Source: Kutzneria sp035492655
GTDB taxonomy: Bacteria > Actinomycetota > Actinomycetes > Mycobacteriales > Pseudonocardiaceae
Assembly (NCBI GenBank): GCA_035492655.1
Contig: DATJJB010000125.1
Span: forward strand, 26,164 to 90,163
Direction: 5' to 3'
Length of the DNA stretch: 64,000 bases
Shown: positions 49,681-59,123 of the stretch, piece after piece
Position numbering within the stretch: position 1 is the first letter of the stretch
Layout: every line of letters starts with the position of its first letter
Notes under the pieces: generated by a model
The model's input: the letters and a program-made list of their open reading frames with translations, nothing else
Told to the model about the DNA's origin: nothing
Database searches by the model: none
Translations under genes and position numbers: made by a program

Positions 49681-51894
49681 TCAGCTCACCACGATTCGGT
49701 CGATGTCGGGCGCCCAGCCGGTCGGGTTGGTGATCAGGATGGTGTTGGCGCCGGCCACCAAGGTGAGGGTCACGGTCACCGAGCCGACGGTGTCCCAGCC
49801 GCCGGTGTTCGGGGTGGCGACTGTCGTCGCCGCGCCGTTGTTAGCGCTAACGGCGATCGACCTGTCCTCACCGGAGGCGTAGAAGATGGCGATCTTGTGT
49901 GCGCCGGCCGTGCCGGTGACGTTGTTGAACCGCAGGTAGTTCGTGGTGCCGTTGCCGACATAGCCGACCAACGCGCCGCCGGAGGCACCGGACGAACTTC
50001 GCACAGCGGCCTGGCCGCCCAGAGTGTTAGCGCTCGCTTCGGCCTCGTACGAGGTGCCCTGCGGCGGCGCGCCGGCGATCTTCCAGTACACCGTGTAGCG
50101 GGTGTGATGGGTCTGGTGGAACGGCAGCAACGACACCGTCCCGGTGCTCGCGGTCGCCGTGAAGTGCAAGGGATTCGCCGTGTCCTGCACGAGAGTGTCG
50201 GTCCGCAGCGTGGGCAGCACGCCGCCGAGGTCGGTGGTGCCGTACTGGCCGGCCAGCACCACCGGACCGTACTTCACCGCCCCGACGCCGGCATTGTCGT
50301 TGGCCCGCGGGAAACTCAACGCCGCCGGCAGTGACACGTCGATCACGTCGCCGTTGGCCCAGGTGCGGTCGATCGTCGCGTACGTTCCGGGCGTGACGGC
50401 GACGTTCTGCGCCGTGCCGTTGACCTTGATCGTCGCGCCCGAGGTCCAGCCAGGGATGCGGATCTTCAGCGCGATGTGCCCGGTGCCGCCGATGGTCAGC
50501 CGGGTGCTGGTCGAACTCGGGAAAGAGGTGTCCTGCTTGACCGTGATCGACCGTCCGGGCCAGGTCAGCACGGAGGCGGTGAACAGGTTCACGTACAGCG
50601 TCTCGCCGGCGTAGAAGTAGATGCTGTCGGCGAACTTGGTCTGCGACTCCATCCCGGTGCCGTGGTCGCAGGTGAAGTCGTCGTAGTCGTTGGCGTAGGT
50701 CTTGATGCCGCCGGCGCGCAGCGGCGTGTAGTAGGTGACGAACCCGTGCGCCGACGTCGGGTCCTGCTCACCGAGGATCTGGTTGAGCAGCGCCAGCTCG
50801 TAGTAGTCCATCAGCTCGGCGCGGGTGGGGTCGGTGAAGAACAGCTGCCGGCTCAGCTTGAGCATGTTGTACGTGTTGCAGACCTCGCAGGTGGTGTCCG
50901 AGAGCTGGCTCGCGATGGCGTCCGGGGTCTGGAAGTACTCGCCGTTGGAGTTGCCGCCGATCACGTAGCTGTGGTGGGCGGTGACGATCCGCCAGAAGTT
51001 GTTCGCGATGTCCCGGTACCGGGTGGTGCCGCTCGCGTGGTACTCCCGGATCGCCCCGATGATCTTCGGGATCTGGGTGTTGGCGTGGTTGCCGGCGAGT
51101 TGGTCCTGGTTGGCCGCCAGCGGGTCCAGGATGCGGGCGTGGTCGAACCGCTGCGCCGTGGTGAGGTGGTCCGTGTTACCGCTAACAAGGTAGAGGTTGG
51201 CCAGCACCTCGGGCATACCGCCGAACTCCGTGTTCAGCGCGGCCTGCATCTGCGACTGGCTGAGCCGGTCGGTCCGCCACTTCACCCACGCCGCCATGGC
51301 GGTCAGCACGGTCAGCGCCTGGCCGTTGCCGGCCAGGTTGTACTGGTCGAGCAGGCCGGCCATGATCTTGTGCAGGGTGTAGTACGGCGCCCAGACCTGC
51401 TGGCCGCTCTCCAGCCGGTCGAAGAAGTTCTCCGGATAGGCGGACAGGTAACCGCTGTGGAAACCGGCGTTCGGCGAGGCGTTCTGGCAAGCGGCAAGGG
51501 AGCTGACCAGGTAGTCGCCCTTGCTCTTGTACGTCGTGTCGCCCGTGTTGGCGTAAGCCTGGGCCAGGCCGGACAGCAGGTGCCCGGTGGAGTGGCCGCG
51601 CAGCTCGGTGTTCGGGCTTTCCCAGCCGCCACAGGGCTGGGCCGAACTGGGCAGGCCGACGTTGACCCGGAACATGTGCAGCAGCCGGTCGGGGTCGACG
51701 AACCGGAAGTAGGCCAGCTGACGGTTCATGTTGTCCAGGAACGGACCGGCCTGTAGGCGAACCGCGCCCAGTGGGAACGGGAATGCCGAGACGCCGACGG
51801 GAGTCGGCGCGGCGGTCACGTTCTCCGCCAGCGCGACGCCGGCGGAGATCGCGCCGACGGCCTTGAGCATGGTGCGTCGGTCGAAGGAGATCAT
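49681..51894 (-). CDS. Secreted GH127/GH146-like beta-L-arabinofuranosidase with C-terminal CBM
   Basis: This 737-residue protein has a Tat-type signal (FDRRTMLKAVGAIS). The catalytic part is a DUF1680-type (alpha/alpha)6 barrel. TCEVCNTYNMLKL and FTCDHGTGMESQTKFADS carry the Glu and Cys residues expected of zinc-dependent beta-L-arabinofuranosidases of this clan. The C-terminal 130 residues (YEAEASANTLGG onward) form a CBM35/CBM6-like module. It would release L-arabinose from plant cell-wall glycans outside the cell. It complements the cytoplasmic-type GH127 at 56427. Several palindrome copies lie within its coding sequence. Confidence 0.85.
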   Translation of the reverse strand: MISFDRRTMLKAVGAISAGVALAENVTAAPTPVGVSAFPFPLGAVRLQAGPFLDNMNRQLAYFRFVDPDRLLHMFRVNVGLPSSAQPCGGWESPNTELRGHSTGHLLSGLAQAYANTGDTTYKSKGDYLVSSLAACQNASPNAGFHSGYLSAYPENFFDRLESGQQVWAPYYTLHKIMAGLLDQYNLAGNGQALTVLTAMAAWVKWRTDRLSQSQMQAALNTEFGGMPEVLANLYLVSGNTDHLTTAQRFDHARILDPLAANQDQLAGNHANTQIPKIIGAIREYHASGTTRYRDIANNFWRIVTAHHSYVIGGNSNGEYFQTPDAIASQLSDTTCEVCNTYNMLKLSRQLFFTDPTRAELMDYYELALLNQILGEQDPTSAHGFVTYYTPLRAGGIKTYANDYDDFTCDHGTGMESQTKFADSIYFYAGETLYVNLFTASVLTWPGRSITVKQDTSFPSSTSTRLTIGGTGHIALKIRIPGWTSGATIKVNGTAQNVAVTPGTYATIDRTWANGDVIDVSLPAALSFPRANDNAGVGAVKYGPVVLAGQYGTTDLGGVLPTLRTDTLVQDTANPLHFTATASTGTVSLLPFHQTHHTRYTVYWKIAGAPPQGTSYEAEASANTLGGQAAVRSSSGASGGALVGYVGNGTTNYLRFNNVTGTAGAHKIAIFYASGEDRSIAVSANNGAATTVATPNTGGWDTVGSVTVTLTLVAGANTILITNPTGWAPDIDRIVVS
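49840..49851. promoter_or_regulatory. LacI-type palindrome GTTAGCGCTAAC, near gene end
   Basis: This exact palindrome lies in the last part of the GH146-like gene and about 160 bases before the next start (49678), so it could control the downstream secreted-protein gene. Degenerate copies occur at 50026-50037 (10 of 12) and 51175-51186 (11 of 12). Confidence 0.5.
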
Positions 51895-51953
51895 CGTGTG
51901 CACCTTTCCCCAGGAAAGCGCCGGTGCGCGGCAGCGCACCGGCGCTGGTCGGC

Positions 51954-54692
51954 TCAGCTGGCCAGGGTGATCGTCACCGTGTTCGAGCTGGCGGTGACGG
52001 TGTGCGTGCCGGCGTTGTAGCTGCCGCCACTGACGGCGGTCACGCCCGTGCTGAGGAAGACCGGCAGCTGGATGTAGACCGGGCCGCCGGGCAGCGAGCC
52101 CGACAACGTGACCGTGACGGTGCGGCCGGCGGTGACGGCGATCGAGACGCCGTAGGTCGAACGGCTGCCCGACGAGACGTCGTAGCTGTTGGTCAGGTTG
52201 CCGACCGAGAGCGTCTGGCCCGCGGTGAGCCAGGCGTTGGGCACGCCGCGTCCGATGTAGAGCGGCCGGGTGTAGGTGTACGGCCCCGAACCGCTGGCCG
52301 ACAAGCCCTCCGCCACCAGGGATTCCAGCAGGCCCTGCTGCTGGCCGGCGACCGGCCACGCGTACGGGCAGGCGCCGAACTCGGGCCCGGCATGGCTGCC
52401 GATCCACGGGTTGTTCGGGTCCGGACCGTCCCCGTTGGCCTCCCACCAGGCGTTCGGGCCGCCGGTGGTGGTCTTGATCTGCCAGGCGTAGCTGGTGATC
52501 GGCAGGTCACGATAGTTGTCGGAGAACAGGCCGTCCGAGGAGTACGACGTGTTGTACGCGGTCGAGTACCCGTTGAACGCGCCAAAGGTGGGATAGGGAT
52601 AACCGGCGCCGGACAGCCGGTTGAAGCCCCACTGGTACATCCGGTCGATCTGCCCGGGGTCGCCCATGACACCGGTCAGCGCGCCGCCGGCCAGCATCGT
52701 CGACCACTGGTTCTGCCCGACCCAGCCCGGCGACGCCCAGTTGGCGTCATTGGTCGTGTTGCACCGGTTGGCGCTGTTGGGCTTGTCCACCTCGCACGGC
52801 AGGTAGGTGAACCCGTTGGCCGACTGGTTGCGGCCGACCACCGTGTTGAGGGCGTTGAGCAGCTTGGTGTAGGCGCCGTCGGCCCACTGCGCCTCGCTGG
52901 TCTGACCGATCTTCGTCGCGATGAACCTGTAGGAGGCCAGCATCTGCAACGCGGAGAAGTTGCTGAACAGCCAGCGGCCGGTGGAGTCGTTGTCGAAGTT
53001 GGTCTGCAGCGTGCCGTCGGAGGCCAGCTGCGCCGGGTACTTCACCCGGGCGATGGTGTAGAGACTGGGCCCCCACTGCGCGGAACCGCTGCTGTCGTCA
53101 TGGAAGAACTGGCTGACGAAGGAGGTGTCGTTGGTCTTGGCCAGATAGGTCGCCCAGGCGCCCATCGTCTTCCACACGCCGTCCCAGTACCAGTTGGCGC
53201 CGACCTCGTCCCAGTTGTCCTGCTCGGAGATCCGGGCCGTCAGCAGCAGGTTGCGGCCGTCGTGGAAGTCACCGGTCTCGAACTTGGCGGTCAGCTCGCC
53301 CGGCACGTCGTGGTTGAGGATCCAGTTGTAGTTGTTGGCCCCGGAGAACTGGGCCTGGCCGATCTGCATCATCAGGTTGTAGATGGTGCCGGCCTTGTCG
53401 GCGTTGGCCATCGCGGTGCCCGGGTTGGCCAGGTTGCCGGTGTTGGGCAACGTGGTGTTGGGCAGGGTGAACGTGTTCAGCTCGGCCAGCCGCGAATTCC
53501 AGTACGAGGTCATGTGGTTGTAGGCGGTGTCGTAGTTCGGCGCGCCACCGGACAGCACGGAGCCGGTGGGCAGGGCAGCGCCGTTGCCGAAGTTGTCCAC
53601 CGCCACCACGAAGTCGTGGTTGCTGGTCTGTCCGGGTTGGACGGTGTCCAGCGAGGAGCTGGTCAGCCGCACCAGGTTCGGGCCGGAGCCGCCGGGCGGC
53701 ACGGTGACCGCGGCGGATCCGTTGTCGGTGACGGACACCCGGGTGTAGACCAGCATGAAGCTGGTGCCGTTGACGGTTTCCTTGTCGGCGAAGTTCTTGA
53801 TCGCGATGCCGACGTTGCCCGAGGTGCGGCTGGTCTTCATCGCCGGCAGGTAGCCGTTGTCCTCGGTCCACTGCACGCTCTGCCGGCCCGGCGCGCCGCC
53901 GTAGTTGTACGCGCTGAAGGAGTACATCCCGCCGCACAGGCCGTTGTACGTGCTGTTCACGCCACGGGCGAAGAACGAGCCCGACAGGTAGGCGAAGACC
54001 GGCCAGTAGTTGCCGTCCCAGCCCAGGGCGGTGGTGTTCTGGAAGCCCTGGCCGTTCGGGTCGGTCGGGGTCTGGAAGTTCGTGCCGTACGCCCGTGGCA
54101 GGCCGGAGTTGTGGCACGCGTTCGGGTTCAGGTTCGGGATGCCCTGATAGCCGCTGGGCGGCGGTGTCGTGCCCCCGCCGAAGCCCGGGAGCTGCCAGGC
54201 CCGGCTGGCCGCGCTGGTGCACGGCAGCTGGACCAGCGCGGTGTTGTTCGCCGAGCTGTCGCCGGACGGCGCGATGCACTTGCCCGAGCTGACCGATGCG
54301 ACAGTGAAGGTGTTAGCGCTAACAGCTGTCAGGTGGAACTGCTGGTTGGTGCCGGAATGACAGCCGTACTGGATGACCGCGGCGTTGTCGCCGGCGGACG
54401 CGCCGGAGATGTCGACGCAGTCGCCGGCGGTGACCGTGCCGATCGTGTACACGTCACCGGAGACCGGGGTGAACGTGAACGACTGGTTGGTCCCGGAGTT
54501 GCAGGACCACTGGACGAGTTGCAGCCCACTGGTGCTCGCGCCGCCTGGTACGTCGGCGCAGTTCCCGTTGGCCTGGTTGACCATGGTGCTGGTGAAACCG
54601 TCGGCGGCGTGCGCCGCGGTCGCCGGAACCATCATGGCGAGCGCGGCGACCACCAGGAGAACCGATCGTCGTGGAGCGACAGGACGCTTCAT
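51954..54692 (-). CDS. Secreted RICIN-domain protein with a large helical-barrel-like catalytic region
   Basis: This 912-residue protein has a signal peptide (VLLVVAALAMMVPATAAHA). Residues about 35-170 are a beta-trefoil RICIN/CBM13 module with repeated QW-type motifs (QLVQWSCNSGTNQ, IQYGCHSGTNQ). A Pro-rich linker precedes about 640 residues rich in Trp and Tyr, whose W/DG-rich helical pattern suggests an (alpha/alpha)n-barrel glycosidase. A terminal beta domain closes the protein. I cannot name the GH family. It lies in the arabinan locus and is probably an exported arabinan- or hemicellulose-active enzyme. An exact GTTAGCGCTAAC palindrome is inside its RICIN module (54312-54323). Confidence 0.75.
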   Translation of the reverse strand: MKRPVAPRRSVLLVVAALAMMVPATAAHAADGFTSTMVNQANGNCADVPGGASTSGLQLVQWSCNSGTNQSFTFTPVSGDVYTIGTVTAGDCVDISGASAGDNAAVIQYGCHSGTNQQFHLTAVSANTFTVASVSSGKCIAPSGDSSANNTALVQLPCTSAASRAWQLPGFGGGTTPPPSGYQGIPNLNPNACHNSGLPRAYGTNFQTPTDPNGQGFQNTTALGWDGNYWPVFAYLSGSFFARGVNSTYNGLCGGMYSFSAYNYGGAPGRQSVQWTEDNGYLPAMKTSRTSGNVGIAIKNFADKETVNGTSFMLVYTRVSVTDNGSAAVTVPPGGSGPNLVRLTSSSLDTVQPGQTSNHDFVVAVDNFGNGAALPTGSVLSGGAPNYDTAYNHMTSYWNSRLAELNTFTLPNTTLPNTGNLANPGTAMANADKAGTIYNLMMQIGQAQFSGANNYNWILNHDVPGELTAKFETGDFHDGRNLLLTARISEQDNWDEVGANWYWDGVWKTMGAWATYLAKTNDTSFVSQFFHDDSSGSAQWGPSLYTIARVKYPAQLASDGTLQTNFDNDSTGRWLFSNFSALQMLASYRFIATKIGQTSEAQWADGAYTKLLNALNTVVGRNQSANGFTYLPCEVDKPNSANRCNTTNDANWASPGWVGQNQWSTMLAGGALTGVMGDPGQIDRMYQWGFNRLSGAGYPYPTFGAFNGYSTAYNTSYSSDGLFSDNYRDLPITSYAWQIKTTTGGPNAWWEANGDGPDPNNPWIGSHAGPEFGACPYAWPVAGQQQGLLESLVAEGLSASGSGPYTYTRPLYIGRGVPNAWLTAGQTLSVGNLTNSYDVSSGSRSTYGVSIAVTAGRTVTVTLSGSLPGGPVYIQLPVFLSTGVTAVSGGSYNAGTHTVTASSNTVTITLAS
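54312..54323. promoter_or_regulatory. LacI-type palindrome GTTAGCGCTAAC, intragenic
   Basis: This exact 12-bp palindrome lies inside the RICIN-protein gene, where it encodes Val-Ser-Ala-Asn. The same palindrome occurs at 49840-49851, 61279-61290 and 62636-62647. Confidence 0.5.
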
Positions 54693-54717
54693 CGGGCCCT
54701 CGCAGGGAATCGGTTGT

Positions 54718-56403
54718 TCAGTTGAGTTGGAGGTAGTCCAGTTCCGCGTACCCGGTGCCGCCGGCGAAGTAGGGCGCGCCCTTGGCCAGCCGGATCACGT
54801 TGTAGCCGGAGTGCAGGGTGACGGTGGTGGTCGTGGTGGCGAACTTGCCCCAGCCGGCCGTCGGCGGGTAGCTCACGGTCGACCACGCGCCACCGTTGTA
54901 GGCAAGGCCTTGCGTGGCAACGGCTCCGGTGCCGTTGGCGTAGCCGATGGTCATCGTGTACGCGCGACTGTCCGGCACATTGACCACGAAGTCGACATAG
55001 CTGTCGCCGCGCGGGTCGCCGGTGTTGTCGATCCGGCCGACATAGCCGCCGTTGGACGCCGTCGAGCTGGACAGCCGCTGTGCCCGGAACACCGATGCGT
55101 TCTCCGCCTCGTACCGCTGCTGGTACGCCGGGACACCGGTGGTCGGCTGGATCGCCAGGTGGTAAGCGCTGCCGGCCACCATGTTGGGCACTGTCACCGT
55201 GATCTGCCCATTGGCGACGGTGTAGGTGGAGTCGGCGATCACCGTCGGCGCGTTGACCGCCGTGAACCGACCGGAGGCCGGCGTCGACTCGAGGGTCACC
55301 CGGACCTGCGAGCCGGAAAGGCCGTTGACGCGTACGGTGTTCGTGCCCGACTCGTCGCCGAACACCACGTCGGCCCGGCGGCGAGTGGAGTCGTAGGAGG
55401 CGAATCCGTCGAGCCCGGTCTGGGCCGGTGGCGTCGTCGCCACCATCGAGCCGGCCATGTCGCCGTACCACTTGTACAGCCACCACGTGCCGGTCGGCTG
55501 GTTGTTGTTCACCACAAGGCCGTTGACCGTGCCGTACTCGTACCAGAAGGCGCGGTCGGCCGCCCACACGCCGGCCCGCTCGAACTTGGCGATGTAGTCG
55601 GCCACGCGGCCCGGCACGTCCACCTCGTCGGTCCAGGCGTACTCGTTGATGAAGATCGGCCGTGGGCTGATGCCCAGCGACGACTCCAGCGACCGGTACG
55701 CCGCCACGTCGGCGGCCACGGAGCCGCTGCTGTGGTCCAGCTCGTGCCAGACCATGATGTCCGGCACCGTGCCGGTGTTCTTGGCGTTGACCAGGAACGC
55801 CCGCATCCGCGTTGCGTCCCAGTGCGAGTAGCCGGGGCCGGCGACCGGCGTGACCGTGTCGCGGGTGCGGATCCGCTGCACCGTGCGGGTCCAGCCGGCG
55901 TTGAAGTCGCCGGCGGCCGCGGTGTTCCAGGTGCCGTCGGGCTCGTTCCAGATCTCCCATGCGGCCACGTTGCTCACCGAGCCGGCGGCCAGCCGCGCCG
56001 ACACCATGGTGTCCACCTTGGACAGCCAGTCGTCCCAGCTGACCCACTTGTACGGGAAGTCGGGATAGATGTCCGGCATGCGGATCACCTCACCGGCGCC
56101 GACCCGGTCCGCCTGCGGCGCGACCAGCAGGCCGTCGCCGCCCGGCGGTTGGCCGTTGGGCCGCTGACCCACCCCGGGCGGCGGTTGGGTGAGGGTGTTC
56201 ATCTTGATCGGCAGCAGCGTCGAGTCGGCCGGCCGGCTGTTCTCGGCGAGCGCGTACAGTCCGCCGGACGCGACGTGCGTGACCGGCCGGAACGGGGAGC
56301 CGACATCGACCAGCAGGGTGTGGCCGGCGGCTCGGGCGGGCGGTGCGAGCAGGGTGGTCGCCGCGATGACGGCAGCGGCGATCCCCAGACGTCGTGACGA
56401 CAT
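54718..56403 (-). CDS. Secreted GH39-like glycosidase with C-terminal CBM35
   Basis: This 561-residue protein has a signal peptide (AAAVIAATTLLAPPARA). The TIM-barrel part shows WEIWNEPDGTW, where NE-P is the acid/base motif of clan A glycosidases, and FINEYAW with the likely nucleophile Glu. A beta-sandwich follows, and a C-terminal CBM35-like module (RYEAENASVFRAQRL onward) can bind uronic-acid or arabinan chains. It is best described as GH39-like; GH51/GH30-type relatives are not excluded. It is in the same run of minus-strand genes as the GH127 enzyme and importer. Confidence 0.8.
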   Translation of the reverse strand: MSSRRLGIAAAVIAATTLLAPPARAAGHTLLVDVGSPFRPVTHVASGGLYALAENSRPADSTLLPIKMNTLTQPPPGVGQRPNGQPPGGDGLLVAPQADRVGAGEVIRMPDIYPDFPYKWVSWDDWLSKVDTMVSARLAAGSVSNVAAWEIWNEPDGTWNTAAAGDFNAGWTRTVQRIRTRDTVTPVAGPGYSHWDATRMRAFLVNAKNTGTVPDIMVWHELDHSSGSVAADVAAYRSLESSLGISPRPIFINEYAWTDEVDVPGRVADYIAKFERAGVWAADRAFWYEYGTVNGLVVNNNQPTGTWWLYKWYGDMAGSMVATTPPAQTGLDGFASYDSTRRRADVVFGDESGTNTVRVNGLSGSQVRVTLESTPASGRFTAVNAPTVIADSTYTVANGQITVTVPNMVAGSAYHLAIQPTTGVPAYQQRYEAENASVFRAQRLSSSTASNGGYVGRIDNTGDPRGDSYVDFVVNVPDSRAYTMTIGYANGTGAVATQGLAYNGGAWSTVSYPPTAGWGKFATTTTTVTLHSGYNVIRLAKGAPYFAGGTGYAELDYLQLN

Positions 56404-56426
56404 CGGGTTCTTCCTCCAGGGCAGGG

Positions 56427-58298
56427 TCAGGTGACCGGCAGCCAGACCCGCATCGGGCCGGGCTTCCGGTTCCCCCACAGGAAATAGGGCAGGGCGGTGA
56501 TGGTGATCGGGTCGGCGGCGTCGTCGATGGCCGCCGGGTAGAGGTCTGTGTCCGCGCGACGGACGCTGCCGCGCATCGTGAGGGTCACGGCGGGGGCGTG
56601 GTTGACCACCACCGGCGCTGACGGGTCGATCTGTACGTCCTCCAACGTCACGCCGTCGGGCAGATCCGCCTGCTCGACGCAGTAGACCAGCGGGCCACGG
56701 GCGAGCGCGACGCAGCCGCGCACCGCGTCGATCCGGGAATGCGGCCGCACCACCCGAACCGGCATCGGCAGCTCCAGCGTCAGGGTGACGCCCGACTGCC
56801 AGTCCCGGCGCAGCTGGAGGTAGCCGTCGGCCGGCACGACCGGCGAGCCGTCCAGGCGCACGCCATCCACGGCGCACCAGTTCGGGATACGCAGTCCGAG
56901 GGTGAGCGGCGTGTCGGTGGTCACCGTGATTTCGATGCGGCCGTCCCATGGATAGTTCGTCCGCACGGCGATGTGCACGGGTTCGCCGTCCACAGTGGTC
57001 TCGATGTCACCGGCGGTGTAGAGCTGGATCTGGAGTCCACTGTGGTCGGTGGTCACCGCGTAGCCGGGCAGCGAGGCCATCAGGCGGGCGAGGTTGGGCG
57101 GACAGCAGGCGCAGCTGTACCACGGCAGGCGTTCCGACGGGGCGTCCTCGTGCGAGCCGTCGTGACCGGTGCGCAGGTGCAACGGGTTGGAGTAGAAGAA
57201 GTGCTGACCGTCCGCGGCGATCGAGCCCGCGATGGCGTTGTGCAGCACGCGTTCCATCTCGTCGGCGTGCCGGACGTCGCCGGTCGCGAGCAGCATCCGC
57301 CAGTTCCACTGGAAGCTCGCGATCGCCGCACAGGTCTCGGCGTACGCACGGTCGGCGGGCAGCTCGTACGGGTCGCCGAACGCCTCGTCGCGGTGCCGTG
57401 ATCCGTGCGCGCCGGTGAGATACGTCTTCGACCCGAAGGCATCCTCCCACAGGCGTTTCGCCGCCGCCAACAGTTCCGCGTCGTGGGTCTCCACCGCCAC
57501 GTCCACGACGCCGGCCAGCAGGTACAGCTGCCGGACCGCATGGCCGGCGACCTCTTCGGCCTGCCGGACCGGGACGTGATCCTGAAGGTAGACGGGCCCG
57601 AAGCGATCGGGGTTGAGCAATCCGTGCCCGCGCAGGTCGATGAACCGCTTGGCCAGGTCAAGGTACGGCCGGTGACCGGTCATCCGGTACAGCTCCACCA
57701 GGGCGGTCTCGATCTCCGGGTGCCCGTCCACCGCGTCCACCTCGGCGAACCGGTCCACGATCAGGTCGGCGAACCGGCGGGCGACGGTGACGATCTCCGC
57801 CCCCACCCCGGCGCGGGCGGCGGCCACGGCGGCCTGGATCAGATGGCCGGCGCAGTACAGCTCATGGCTCCAGTGCAGTTCCTGCCAGCGTTGCGCCGGC
57901 TTCGCGACGGTGAAGTACGAGTTGAGGTAACCGTCCTCCCCTTGAGCCTTCACCAGCAGCGCGGCGGTGGTGTCCAGGAAAGACCGCAGCTCAAGGTCTT
58001 CCGGCGTCCGGGCGAGCTGCCATGCGACCGCCTCCAGCGTCTTGTGCACGTCGGAGTCGGCGAACCACATGTTCCGGAACTCGCCGTCGACCTCGCCGGT
58101 GACGCGCCGCAGGTTGTCGACCGCGCCACTGGCGTCCAGCTGCCGCACGCAGTGCGGCAGGGTCCGAACCGCGTTACGCCGCAACCATGTCCCCCACAGA
58201 CTGTCGTCGGCGACGGTGGTCGCGGTGAGCGGCAGCGGACGAAGTGCCGCGACCGCGTCCGCGGTGAGGTGGACGGGACCGGGTGTGGGCTCGGCCAT
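56427..58298 (-). CDS. GH127 beta-L-arabinofuranosidase
   Basis: This 623-residue protein has no signal peptide, so it acts in the cytoplasm. It matches the HypBA1 family: YAETCAAIASFQWNWRM carries the catalytic Glu region, and WYSCACCPPNLARL has the Cys-x-Cys-Cys cluster that binds zinc and supplies the Cys nucleophile. It would split imported beta-L-arabinofuranosyl disaccharides. It lies directly downstream of the ABC permease genes, which fits uptake followed by intracellular hydrolysis. The length is normal for the family. Confidence 0.92.
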   Translation of the reverse strand: MAEPTPGPVHLTADAVAALRPLPLTATTVADDSLWGTWLRRNAVRTLPHCVRQLDASGAVDNLRRVTGEVDGEFRNMWFADSDVHKTLEAVAWQLARTPEDLELRSFLDTTAALLVKAQGEDGYLNSYFTVAKPAQRWQELHWSHELYCAGHLIQAAVAAARAGVGAEIVTVARRFADLIVDRFAEVDAVDGHPEIETALVELYRMTGHRPYLDLAKRFIDLRGHGLLNPDRFGPVYLQDHVPVRQAEEVAGHAVRQLYLLAGVVDVAVETHDAELLAAAKRLWEDAFGSKTYLTGAHGSRHRDEAFGDPYELPADRAYAETCAAIASFQWNWRMLLATGDVRHADEMERVLHNAIAGSIAADGQHFFYSNPLHLRTGHDGSHEDAPSERLPWYSCACCPPNLARLMASLPGYAVTTDHSGLQIQLYTAGDIETTVDGEPVHIAVRTNYPWDGRIEITVTTDTPLTLGLRIPNWCAVDGVRLDGSPVVPADGYLQLRRDWQSGVTLTLELPMPVRVVRPHSRIDAVRGCVALARGPLVYCVEQADLPDGVTLEDVQIDPSAPVVVNHAPAVTLTMRGSVRRADTDLYPAAIDDAADPITITALPYFLWGNRKPGPMRVWLPVT

Positions 58299-58316
58299 CG
58301 AGGCCTCTCCTGTCTG

Positions 58317-59123
58317 CTAGCCCTTGAGGGCGCCAGAGGTGAAACCACGCACGTAGTAACGCTGCAACACGAGGAACACGGCGACACACGGCAGGGCGGA
58401 GACGACCACGCCGGCTTGCAGCGCACCGAAGTCCACCGAGCCGAGGCTGCCGGACTGGAGGTTGAACAACGCGACCGGCAGGGTGAACTTCGCGCCGTCG
58501 GTGAGGAAGATCAGCGGTGCGACGAACTCGTTCCAGGCGGCCAGGAACGAGAACAGCGCGACCGTGACGATGCCGGGCAGCACGCCGCGCAGCAGCACCC
58601 GGCGCAGCGCGCCGGTGATCGTGCAGCCGTCCACCAGCGCCGCCTCCTCCAGCTCGGCCGGCAGGGCTTCGAAGGAGTTGCGCATCATGAACAGCCCGAA
58701 CGGCAGTTGCAGCACCGCGAGCACCAGGCCGAGGCCGACCAGCGAGTTCTGCAGGCCGAGCCAGCCGAGCAGGATGTAGAGCGGGACCAGGATCGTGGTG
58801 TACGGCACCATCAGCACGGCCAGCGTCACCAGGAACAGCGCGTTGCGGCCGGGAAAGGGCAGGCGCACCATGGCGTATCCGCCGAGCGTCGTCGTCACGA
58901 CCGTGACGCTGACGGCGACGACCGCCACCACCACGGTGTTGGCCAGGTACGTGCTCAGCCCGCTGCCGTAGTCAAGAAGTCGTTGGTAGTTGGCCAATCC
59001 CCAGCCGTCACGACCGTCGGCGGCCTCCTTGCCGTGCACCGAGGCGAAGAGCGTCCACAGCATCGGCAGCAGGAACAGCACCGCCAGCGCCGCGCCGGTG
59101 AGGGCGAAACCGCGCGTCTTCAC
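58317..59123 (-). CDS. ABC sugar importer permease (MalG-like)
   Basis: This is a 268-residue CUT1-type permease with six membrane helices. The EAA loop is LEEAALVDGCTITGALRRVLL, which docks the ATPase. It overlaps the other permease gene (ATGA-type). No ATPase gene lies nearby. In many actinomycetes a shared MsiK-type ATPase serves several sugar importers, and that is likely here. The substrate is presumably an arabino-oligosaccharide, judged from the neighbouring enzymes. Confidence 0.9.
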   Translation of the reverse strand: MKTRGFALTGAALAVLFLLPMLWTLFASVHGKEAADGRDGWGLANYQRLLDYGSGLSTYLANTVVVAVVAVSVTVVTTTLGGYAMVRLPFPGRNALFLVTLAVLMVPYTTILVPLYILLGWLGLQNSLVGLGLVLAVLQLPFGLFMMRNSFEALPAELEEAALVDGCTITGALRRVLLRGVLPGIVTVALFSFLAAWNEFVAPLIFLTDGAKFTLPVALFNLQSGSLGSVDFGALQAGVVVSALPCVAVFLVLQRYYVRGFTSGALKG

